Of a stretch of 64,000 nt of DNA, positions 43,754 to 54,100 are shown piece after piece. The position numbers and the translations under genes are program-made. How positions within the stretch are numbered: position 1 is the first letter of the stretch; each line of letters opens with the position of its first letter. Origin of the DNA: Sporopachydermia quercuum (lineage: Eukaryota > Ascomycota > Sporopachydermiomycetes > Sporopachydermiales > Sporopachydermiaceae); the NCBI GenBank assembly GCA_001599295.1, contig BCGN01000001.1, positions 2,294,001 through 2,358,000 of the forward strand, in the 5' to 3' direction. The notes beneath the pieces were generated by a model. It was not told the origin of the DNA. It made no database searches and worked only from the letters and a program-made list of their open reading frames with translations.

Positions 43754-45348
43754 ATGAGCACACAAACAACGACCAAGGAACCACGAAGAAGATTTGTTGG
43801 AAGAAAGACCAACAACGATGGGATTCAAACCGAATCACTAGTTCATGGTATGTTTGAACATAGAGATGGCTAATAGCTTATTGGGCTTAGCGGATATATA
43901 GCCAGCTTCAAGCAGTATACTAACGTTCACTTTCTTTGACCATAGCTGGTAGAAGAAGAACTACTAGAGTACTAAATCAAATACCTGATGAAATTCTGCA
44001 GAATGAAGAATTGAACGAAGCAATCAAGCTTTTACCGTCAAACTACAATTTTGAGATACATAAAACAGTTTGGAATATAAAGAAAGCCAATGCGAAAAGA
44101 GGTATGTTTACTACGATGCGAAGAAAAGCTCATGCAGGAAGGCTTGTGAGCAACAGAGCTGTGTAGTATTATTTATTGTGTGGCCTCAGTTCATTCATTC
44201 TGTCATATTAACATTTCAACAGTTGCTCTACAGATGCCTGAAGGTCTTCTGATCTATTCGTTGATAATCACAGATATTCTTGAACAGTAAGTATTTTTCC
44301 TTCAAGAATATTGCGAAATATTTGGAAATAAAACGTACAGTCTTTTTTACTAACATCTAATAGATTCTGTAAAGTGGAAACTATTGTGATGGGAGATGTC
44401 ACTTATGGTGCCTGTTGTGTTGATGATTTCACTGCAAGAGCTTTAGACTGCGATTTTCTTATCCATTATGCTCATTCTTGCTTAGTCCCTATAACAGTAA
44501 CAGAAATGAAAGTTTTATACATTTTTGTTACTATAAGGATTGACGAAACACATTTAATAAAAACACTTCAACGTAATTTCCCAAATAATAGTCGTATAGC
44601 TATGTTTGGTACTATTCAATTCAACCCAAGTATTCATTCAGTCAGAGCAAAGTTTCAAGAGAAAGACAAAGGAAGCCTTGTAATGGATAATTCTGAATAT
44701 GCAGATACATTGTTCATATCAGCACCACAAGCTATGCCCTTATCAAAAGGTGAAGTTCTTGGTTGTACATCGGCCAAACTCGACCGTAAAGATATAGATG
44801 CTATGGTTTATCTTGGCGATGGCAGGTTTCATTTGGAGTCTGCTATGATACATAATCCTTTTATTCCTGCTTATAGATATGATCCGTATTCAAGGAAATT
44901 TACCAGAGAGTACTATGATCAAAAGGAGTTGGAAACAGTTAGGAAAGATGCTATTTTAACTGCTAGGCAAGGAGGTAAGAACATTGGGTTAATTCTGGGA
45001 ACATTAGGAAGACAAGGCAACAGCATAACATTAGATAATCTGAAGAAAACATTACAAGGCAAAGGATTCAATGTGGTGACGATATTGCTATCAGAGATAT
45101 TCCCATCGAAGCTTGCAACGTTCGAAGATATTGATGTATTTGTTCAAGTAGCATGCCCAAGACTGTCAATTGATTGGGGCTATGCTTTCAATAAGCCTTT
45201 GCTGACACCCTATGAAGCAATGGTGATGGTTCAAGAGGATGAGATGTTTGATGAGAATTGTTATCCTATGGACTATTATTCTACTAATGGCTATGGCAGA
45301 GGAAGAGTGCCTGATCATCATAGTATGAAAATTAAAGCAGAGACATAA
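43754..45348 (+). CDS. DPH1: Diphthamide synthesis subunit DPH1, four exons
   Basis: With Dph2, a radical-SAM-type [4Fe-4S] enzyme that transfers the aminocarboxypropyl group of S-adenosylmethionine to the target histidine of translation factor eEF2. Exons 43754-43847, 43946-44101, 44223-44286 and 44364-45348 join to 432 residues (425 in S. cerevisiae). The introns are 98, 121 and 77 nt; two have a perfect TACTAAC branch site. The product follows the yeast protein closely: [98 protein letters not shown] and [20 protein letters not shown]. Cysteines of the cluster sites in GACCVDD, GCTS and VACPRL are present. It is convergent with COG6. Confidence 0.97.
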
Positions 45349-45731
45349 ACAGGAAAAGCAAGAGAGGTTGGTAATAATCGGATGGGATGAGTTATTTTAT
45401 TATGTATGAGTAAAGGAAGGTTATGATAAGGAAAATATAAGGTAAACGATAGAAAAAAGCAAAGCGATGAATAAAATGGTAAAGTCATAGTATAGAAGAT
45501 AATCGTAATAACTCTAGCTATAGTGCATAACCATAGTAATAAAGATAGTATGATAGTGAATTAAACATTATCTACTTCTATTGATATTCATGAATGATCG
45601 AATAATAGAGACAAGGATATTTAATACCATTATACTACAACAAACCAACAACAGAATATAATTCAACGGCACTATGCAATACGCCATCTTTACTATATGC
45701 CGAGACTATTAGAATGCTTATTACGCCATTT
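45349..45731. other. intergenic, DPH1/COG6 convergent
   Basis: 383 AT-rich bases with the two 3' ends. Nothing else seen. Confidence 0.6.
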
Positions 45732-48215
45732 TTAAGCTGATTCCAATCCTAACAATACACGGACCTCTATCTCTGTTCTTGGGAAGAAATGAGTGAATGC
45801 CAGTTGTACGTCCTGATAACCATCTGGATCATCAGCAGGATTCCATGTTTTGCTGAACCATTGGAACAAGTCAGCTCTAAAGGAAACAAAAGATAAATAG
45901 AAGTTATTACATGCCNCACGAGTCAGCTCATCAGCTAGCTTTGGTAGTGACAACTGGAATAAATAATTCTGAGCATGTAATAAGGCATTGGGAAGGAATT
46001 CATTTAAAGATTCAAGTAAATTAGATACCAATTCTTGAGGTATAACGGTAGAATGATCGTTGATGTCATTATACTGCTGAATAGATTCTTGGAGACCAGA
46101 ATAATCCATCATCAAACTGGTGAGACCCGATAGAAGTATCTTTCGATAACCTTCAATTGCTGTTTGCAGTTCTTCTACTTTGAAGGCAGTAAAAGAGTAT
46201 AGTTGAATTTTGCTCTTGATGGTATCAAAGCAGTTGCATAGAAATATTTCTTTATCATGGTTATAAAGACTTTCTTCGTTGTGTAGATAAGACTGCAAGT
46301 TACTACGGCTTGTTTCATCCTTATCAGCTTTCTTGCTGGAACTTTCAGCCGGTTTATCCTGTTTGTTTATATTTGTTGCAGCTGCAGGTGTTGATTTCTT
46401 GACTATCTGTTCAAGCTTATCGCCTAGTTCTACACATAGCTGAATGTAATTATCTAATAGTAGATTAACGAATGACTTTTTATCCTCAGTAGGAACATCA
46501 GGAAAAGATACCGATTGTGAGTATGTGGTTAGAATAGACTTCACTGTTGATAGATGATCAATCAAAAAGTCAGGTGGGACATCAATGCCTTGTGTGATAA
46601 GAAGATCTGACAGAGTAGTTTGGGTTGCGGTGTCAAAGTAATTGGAATAGGAATCTTTCTCAATTTTTGTTTTCTCTTTCAAGAGGTCAGTGAATTTATC
46701 AAATGCGTCATTTCTTAACTCTTCAATGGTTTTGAGAACAGAAAATGTGAATTCTTTTGGCCCATCCTTATCAGTACTNCTATTAACACTACCATCACCA
46801 GATGCAGTGCTATTGATATTAGAGTTACTTTTGCTATAATTGTAGTTTTTATCATTACCAACATTTCCTTCCAATTGTTGACCTCTTGTTAGGTGTTTGC
46901 CAATCATTGATTTGTAGAAATCAAGCAAATTATATACTTGAAACAATGTTGATAATTTTGAATAGTCATTACTATCAAAGGACATAATAACTTGTTCAAC
47001 TCTGCTTTTAAATGGTTTGATTATGCTGGACAAGATTTTGTCAAGGATTTCATGCAATGCTTGCTTTTCATCAAATACAATTATTCCCTCAGTATCGAGT
47101 TCAGCATCATCTTTAAAGCTATCATCAAGGAAAATAGCTTCAATGCTTTCTTTCTCATTAGCAACAGCAGAATGAATCCATGCAAGCATATCGCCAATAT
47201 ATCTCAAAGAATCATATGAGTATAAATCAATGGGACTGGCACCTTCTTTGCTTTCTTCAGTCAAAGNTGAGATAAAATCAAGATATATCTGATGCGATCT
47301 TACTTTTGAGATTTTTTCAAGAGCTCTGTTGAAATATGTTGGGTTCTCTGATAAGATTGAGAGGTTTCTTCGTATTAGCTTGGAGGTTTCAGGCGTTGCT
47401 ACACCATTGGCCATTGAGTCAAGACCTCTTTGAATAGAGGCTACTAGTTTATCAAATGAAAGATCAATGTAATTATTAACTTCAGAGATTGTTTCTAGAG
47501 CAAATGTAGGATTGTCTAATGATAAGAGTACTTGACAGTTCCCTCTTATTTCTTTTGCCTTTTTGAAAACATCTAGGAACTCTTCATAAGAGGTTTCGTT
47601 GTTATATGCCGCATCATGGATACTAGTAGTACCAGTNTCTGAAAGTATTAGAACTTGTTTATCATGATCACTCAAGGTAAATTTTGTTTTGAAAGCTTGG
47701 AATAGGGCATTTTTCACTATTATCAGATCTCTCTGTTGATTTAGTTTCTTGCTTTTCTCAACCAAAGGTTTTAATAGTTCATGCGATTGACTGATGTCCT
47801 CCTTCATTNTTATATAATCANCATTAATAGCTTGCACTTGATCACCCAGAGTCTCCAGCTTCTCGACAATACCATGGAAACCTTTGATAGTCTCACCGTT
47901 TTGATCCAGTACCTCTTTTTCAATTTTGGAGCGTAAAGTTCTCCTTGCGACCGGGGTGTTTGAATCAATTCTCTCATCAACTGCTTCTAACGTTCTTCTT
48001 ATGCTTGCATCCATATAAGTGTTGACTAAAACATTGGTGATTTTAGTCTGCATAATTTGAGAGGACAATCGCGTTGCTGTACCAGTAAATGTTATGTCTA
48101 TTTGGTTAGATGTGTTAGTATTGGATCTTGTGGCAGGCTCATTTGGTTCCACCAAAGTCATGGCATCCAATGGCACTGATGCCAGATCAGTATAGCCTCC
48201 AGTTTCTGTAGTCAT
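45732..48215 (-). CDS. COG6: Conserved oligomeric Golgi complex subunit 6
   Basis: Lobe B subunit of the COG tethering complex, which works in retrograde traffic within the Golgi. 827 residues, close to the 839 of S. cerevisiae. The N-terminal block is typical: ATRLSSQIMQTKITNVLVNT, then RRTLRSKIEKEVLDQNGETIK, GFHGIVEKLETLGDQVQAIN and the coiled-coil-like ELLKPLVEKSKKLNQQRDLI. The C-terminal half includes SYDSLRYIGDMLAWIHSAVANEKE, a low-complexity Asn/Ser linker (about 475-500), and LLSGLTSLMMDYSGLQESIQ. Six codons contain N, so a few residues are unknown, but the frame is unbroken. The start is the ATG at 48215, with an Asn/Thr-rich leader of some 40 residues before the conserved part. Confidence 0.94.
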   Translation of the reverse strand: MTTETGGYTDLASVPLDAMTLVEPNEPATRSNTNTSNQIDITFTGTATRLSSQIMQTKITNVLVNTYMDASIRRTLEAVDERIDSNTPVARRTLRSKIEKEVLDQNGETIKGFHGIVEKLETLGDQVQAINXDYIXMKEDISQSHELLKPLVEKSKKLNQQRDLIIVKNALFQAFKTKFTLSDHDKQVLILSXTGTTSIHDAAYNNETSYEEFLDVFKKAKEIRGNCQVLLSLDNPTFALETISEVNNYIDLSFDKLVASIQRGLDSMANGVATPETSKLIRRNLSILSENPTYFNRALEKISKVRSHQIYLDFISXLTEESKEGASPIDLYSYDSLRYIGDMLAWIHSAVANEKESIEAIFLDDSFKDDAELDTEGIIVFDEKQALHEILDKILSSIIKPFKSRVEQVIMSFDSNDYSKLSTLFQVYNLLDFYKSMIGKHLTRGQQLEGNVGNDKNYNYSKSNSNINSTASGDGSVNXSTDKDGPKEFTFSVLKTIEELRNDAFDKFTDLLKEKTKIEKDSYSNYFDTATQTTLSDLLITQGIDVPPDFLIDHLSTVKSILTTYSQSVSFPDVPTEDKKSFVNLLLDNYIQLCVELGDKLEQIVKKSTPAAATNINKQDKPAESSSKKADKDETSRSNLQSYLHNEESLYNHDKEIFLCNCFDTIKSKIQLYSFTAFKVEELQTAIEGYRKILLSGLTSLMMDYSGLQESIQQYNDINDHSTVIPQELVSNLLESLNEFLPNALLHAQNYLFQLSLPKLADELTRXACNNFYLSFVSFRADLFQWFSKTWNPADDPDGYQDVQLAFTHFFPRTEIEVRVLLGLESA

Positions 48216-49374
48216 TTTACGAACTATTCCATAGGAGCACTACAGAAACCAACCCAAAAAAGTGAAATAGAGAAAAGAGGTGGGATATCACAATTAATTA
48301 GAATTTCAGGTGAAGTACAATTATTATAATTGATGGTTAAGAAGTAGAATAGTGTAAGCNATCGTGGTATATTTACACTTTTTCCGTGTTGAATGATAGT
48401 TTATGCATAAGTTTGGTGAGCCTGTGGTTAAGCTTTAATGTAGGTACAGGAATATGCGTTAAACATGCATTGAAAACATAATAAAAGGATGTGAAAGGAT
48501 ATCTGGAACGTAATGATGATAGATCTAGTGTATTAAAAAAGCGAAGAGAGAAACTAGTGTGAAATTGCGATAATATAGACAAGTACGTTTACGGCTGTTT
48601 TTTGTATGATTTCATATAGGGATGTTGTCTCATTATGTTTTATCTGAATACTATACCCTTTTGTTAAGTTCGCTTACAGGAACTATACAGGTACCAGTTA
48701 ACTCTATTACGCTGGCGTGGGATTTTAATGGGAAAAGTGCTGACAAACTATATAACGTATAGTTTCGCTGAATAGCATTAGATGAGAAAACCATACGCGT
48801 AAATAAGCTTATAGTTGATTATCAGTGCTATTAAGATATAGAGCGATACCTTCAAAAGTTTGTTGTTCATCTCTTATCAAATAACCAAAATGAATTACAG
48901 AATGGAATACCCGACTTAAGTTCATTTGCCTGTTAAAGTGCCAGTAGTTCATGCACCTCTTATGCAGATGTGTTTACATGTACAANATAGTAGTTTGAAC
49001 CAGAACACTGTAACTATATACTGAATTATCTTTTAATCTCCTGTGAATATACAAATACCTTCAGTAGAACGACAATAAATAAGCTATAATAAATAATATC
49101 TAAATAAGCTGATCAACTATATCCAAAGTCCAGCATTTAGCATAATCATACGATAACACACACTTAACTATCTACCTGCCTATAGACACCACCATATAAT
49201 GCAGAGAGTTTTAATCGGTGATAAATTTAACAAGTACTCAAGATAAGAGTCAATAAAAGAAATGAGATAGCCGAACATACGCCATTTAGAAATAATAAAT
49301 AATTGGAAAGGCACATAATATAGTAGACTTTAGTAAATAGATCAACCAATCACTGATGAATCTGATTGATATAC
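48216..49374. other. intergenic, IDH1 to COG6
   Basis: A tandem spacer on the minus strand: the COG6 promoter and the IDH1 3' region. A few N. I see no gene or RNA. Confidence 0.5.
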
Positions 49375-51122
49375 TTACAACTTTTCTAATTCATCCAAAA
49401 TAGCCTTGGTGAATTGTTGAGTAGAGGAGCTACCACCCAAATCAGGGGTTCTGACTTTACCATCAGCAATTACCTTGTAAACGGACTTAGAGAGTCTATC
49501 AGCATATTCGTCAAGACCCAAGTGACGCAACATCATAGAAGAAGATAAAATCATAGCAGTAGGGTTAGCACTACCTTTACCTTCAATGTCCAAACCAACG
49601 TGTCTGCAACCAGGTTCGAAAACAGCGTGTTCACGTCCAATGTTTACACCAGGAACTAAACCAGGTCCACCAACTAAACCAGCACCAATGTTAGATAAAA
49701 TAGTACCGTACAAGTTAGGTGTAACTAAAACGTCAAATTGTTGAGGCCATGAGACAGCTTGCATAGAAGCGTTATCAACAATCATATCATTAACATCGAT
49801 ACCGGGATAGTCTTGACCAACTTCCTTAATGGTAGATCTGAATAAACCATCAGCTAACTTCATAATGTTGGCCTTGTGAATGGCAGTAACCTTCTTTCTG
49901 TTGTTCTTTAAAGCAAAATCAAAGGCAAACTTGGCAATTCTTTCAGACTTGTACTTAGTGATGATCTTTAATGATTCAACAACACCTTTGACTGATTGAT
50001 GTTCTAAACCGGAGTATTCACCTTCAGTGTTTTCTCTGATCAAAACCATATCAATATCGTTCAAACGAGTCTTGACACCAGGAATGTTCTTAATTAAAAC
50101 CAATGAGGCAAAGATGTCCAATTGCTTTCTCAAAGCAACGTTGAATGAAACATGGCCGGCTTTTTCCACAGGGGTATGTAAAATACCCTTTAAACCAACC
50201 TTGTTTCTCTTTAATGACAAGATAGCGTTGTTAATCTTTTCGACGTCCTCTTCGAAACCGGAAACGTCGTGTTGTTCAAAATCAATTGGAATATTTTCAG
50301 CTTTGAATAAAGTCTTGACGGAATCAGTAATTTCAGCACCAATACCATCACCAGGAATCAAAGTAACAGTGTATCTGCCACCATACTTTTTTGGTTCGAA
50401 AACATCAGTANCAGTGGCAGTGGCCATTGATCTTCTAGCCAAAGGGAAAGATCTAACAGAGGTCTATGGGATTATGTTAGTAAAATTTAACATGAGCATC
50501 AATTAAATATTCTAAATAGTTTGCAGCTTCAAGACTTGATTGCAAGGTTCAATGAGTTTCTACAAATAGGATTCAGAAATCTGTTGATAACATGACACAG
50601 CAGAGAACGATGACAGTATTGAATTTCAATAAGTTTTCATTGATCCATCAACAATTGATTGAAAATTACGTTGTGCAAAACGCTTGAGTGTTTAGTTGAT
50701 TGTTTCTGATCGACTCCTCCTGTTTGATCGGAAAATTCGGAAACAACGATCAATCCTTGATAATAGGGTAGGTATCAAACAGATCACAGTTGATCCAATC
50801 ATTAATCAATTAAATACACATCACTCGCATATCCAGTACTTTATTAATACCACATCTATAACCAATAGCAATGATTGAGCCTCGAGATCAAGAAATTTTA
50901 TAGTTTTCTAAATCGTAGTCTCCTTAACATTTGATCCCCCTTAACATTCTGATACAAATTCATCCCGACTCTTATTTTGTGTTCCTCCAATCAAAATCAT
51001 ATCAACCTCAACCTCATCTGCCACTCTGATTTCCAAGTTGAAATCGAATTCATTTTCGCCGAGCGTCCATCATAATCAACACTTCTTTTCATACATACCT
51101 TAGTCAAAACAGTTCTCAACAT
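49375..51122 (-). CDS. IDH1: NAD-isocitrate dehydrogenase subunit 1, two exons
   Basis: Regulatory subunit of the mitochondrial NAD-dependent isocitrate dehydrogenase of the TCA cycle, partner of Idh2. Exon 1 is 51122-51099 (MLRTVLTK). After a 635-nt intron, exon 2 is 50463-49375, beginning TSVRSFPLARRSMATAT. Together these give a convincing Arg/Ser mitochondrial presequence and 370 residues (360 in yeast). The branch site TTTACTAAC lies 12 bases before the TAG acceptor, and the donor is GTATGT. Motifs include KKYGGRYTVTLIPGDGIGAEI, LKRNKVGLKG, IRENTEGEYSGLEH, VTAIHKANIMKLADGLF, IVDNASMQAV, LYGTILSNIGAGLVGGPGLV and LGGSSSTQQFT. It sorts with Idh1 rather than Idh2 by overall match. One codon near residue 26 has an N. 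The spliced start is inferred from signals. Confidence 0.94.
50464..51098 (-). other. 635-nt intron of IDH1
   Basis: By far the longest intron placed in the window; the other twelve are 66-132 nt. It interrupts the presequence after codon 8. A 60-codon frame inside it on the + strand looks like chance. I looked for C/D-box snoRNA signals and found none I would defend. Confidence 0.8.
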
Positions 51123-54100
51123 AGTATCAATTATATCAACTGGGACAACGAAATGTCTTGTATATAATCAGAATCAAAGGTATTCGACGATATCAATACA
51201 AGCTACAAGGATTCACTATACTTAGTAAGCAAATTCCAAACAATTCATCNAGAGATATACTTCAATATATTTTTTTTCTTGTAGTCTTTCATCTTTGTTT
51301 TTCCCCTATCTCGAGTTATAAAGAGAAAGAACTGTTTGTAAAGGAGAATGAAACCTCATAGTTGAGGGAAAACATCCATTACAAGACGGACAACCAATTG
51401 AGGATGTCACGGGAATAAAGTTTCGAGGTATGATAAACTTAATTGGTGTATATAGGTTCCGTACTGTCCGATGAAAAGGGGGTAGTATAAAGACATTTGG
51501 TGATGAGTTCTATTGCAAGTAAGAGGGAGAATACCATGTGCAAGAACAAACGAGGTTGAGAATGTATACGAAATGCAAGTTTAGATGAAGATGCAGATGG
51601 ACTAGGGATGGGTGAGTAAATTTCTGACTTGAGTGAATAATGGAAAAGCTATGAAATATATTTGGAAGTGAGGATAATAGATGGTTAAACGTTCTCGTAG
51701 ACAGAAAACGGNTGAAATTAGATATTTGGGGTGAAGTTTGTGATTAATATGTTATTACAATAATCAATGGCATAACAATAGATGAAGAAGTGATAGTAGA
51801 CTAAATATCGCTGTATGCGTATGCAGTACAGTGCAATATTCATGTATACAGTTGAAATCAGGTGAATAAAGGGTATTTCCGNTGCCCGGTTACCGGATAT
51901 ATTGGGGCTTTATGAATGATTGAGTAAGATAATAAGACAGAAAATGAACATAATACGGCAAGCATAGCATGCAAAACAGGTGTTAGTTTAATGTACTGTT
52001 ATGTCAGAAAGGAATGGCAACTAGCGTAGCTATCTATGTATGTAGTATCGAGACTCCGTGATCACCTGGTGAATCTATCTCTGTAGAGTAGATCATAAGC
52101 TCANTAATAAAAACCTTTCAATTCATTATGAGTCTCGGAAAAACAATTTGAGATTCAATANAAAAGTAAAAACCGTTGCTGATAGCTATTATAGTTTTCA
52201 GAAGAGTTAAATCTCAACGCGAATAAAACTAGAAGTAACTCCTTGAACTTTGGCTGGTTCTATAGTTTACATACTTACACGTTACCATGGCCGACACCGG
52301 CTTAAGGATACAAGTAAGTGTATTGATGGACAGTGAAGGAAATTCAATTGATTATTGAAGATAATGAAGAAGATAAATAAATGAATAATTGAAAAATAAC
52401 TTAAACTAGTTCTTCGGTCTTTATCAGCAACTGGAGCGAAACATATCTCCATCATTCTCAATTGATCTTTATTTTTTTCTGTTGATTGTCATGTTCCACA
52501 ACTGTATGTACATTTGTTCCTTCCATGCTCATCCTAAGCTACTAATGCAGGTTTTATCACTCAATTTTTATACAGTTGGTATAGTTTTTGAAATGCCTTT
52601 TCTTCTTTATTCTCCTATCGCCCCTCTTCACTCTTACTTACCTGTGCTTGAGCTATTATTATATGTCTCATTCATGATCCGAACAATCCACTGAAATCCC
52701 GGAGATCGGAAATTATGAATTACTACAGGACCTCAATTTCAAGATCGAAGTCATAATGCGATTACGGTAAATTTTTAGTCCCATATCGGGAGAGCCAATA
52801 CAATACCTTTAAAGTTTTCTCGAAGCGAAACTTCAAAGTTGGAGAATTCAAATTAAGGAGACTGAAGTGAGATTTATTGTTTTTCATAGTCATTTANAAT
52901 CTGCGCTTTTGGCTATCTGAATATTGAAAATGAAAGATGGAGAGTGCATAAATAGATCAGTCAGCTGTAAACTGTGGTTAAGTTGTCTTGTGAGGGTAAA
53001 GTTGTCATTTGATTTTGATATTCAAAGGCCTATCATATCGAGTTAACAAGTCATTAATTATTAATTTACTCTTATTCCCAAGCAATTCATAATGAAGCAG
53101 CCAAAATGATAGTTCAAGAGGGATTCTAGTAACTCTGGCCAACTACGAGGATAACTCATATTGAAACAATATTTACAACAGAAGTTAATATGTTGATATA
53201 CCAGAACGCAATTCACTTAGAGGGTCACCAACTGCAACATGTTTACTTCAAACAATTAGTTCCTTGTTCTGGTAAATTCAGGTATCATAAATTCCCGAAA
53301 GACTGTATTAGCAAGGTCTACGTCCCCTAACAACATTCAATGCTTTTGAGAGAGGGAGGCTATCTGAAACATAGCAGAAGTGATTAGAAGGAAATATTCA
53401 ACTGCTTGGTTTTGATCTGATTATAAATTCAAATGATGGATCTATAGTATTGGCTTCGAGAAGCTTCGCAATAAATAGTTTAGTTTTCTTTTTTTACTTC
53501 TTTCTTTTCTATCCAGCTCTTGCCANNAGTAATAGATGAGTTTGGGCATTAGTTCATAATAACAAGCTAGGCAGATTCTAAGCTCTAGGAGTTAATTTTA
53601 AGCGAGTTGTTTCAACTAGTTGAATTATCGCCCCTAAACTATTTCAAGCGCCATTTAAGCTCTCTCAAACCTTTCATCAGTGAAGCCTTTCAGTGTTTGA
53701 TGTTTATGCTGTGCATGGGAGTGGAGGTGTTTTGCAATAGTGTTTTCGTAAGTGNCGACAAAACTGTTTGCAGGATAGCTTTTCAACTCCAAGTNACGTA
53801 TGGCTCAATTGCGATAAAGCTTAGAATAATTGCTTACTATATGATACACTATTTTAAAGAAGATTTATAGCGCAAGAAAAAGTTTAGTTGATCCTTAATC
53901 TTAAAAGCTTTTGGTTCAAAAACTCTCGAACATTTGTTACCTTAAATACTTCCACCTTTTTGCTTTCAATGGCGAATGGCTTCTGTTTATGTGATGATTT
54001 TTTTGATCTCAATTTCAATAGACTTTCACAAATTAAATTGATCATCTAACCCTTGGCAAAAGCTCGTCTAGTTTTTTTTGGCAAGAATTTGTATTCTTTC

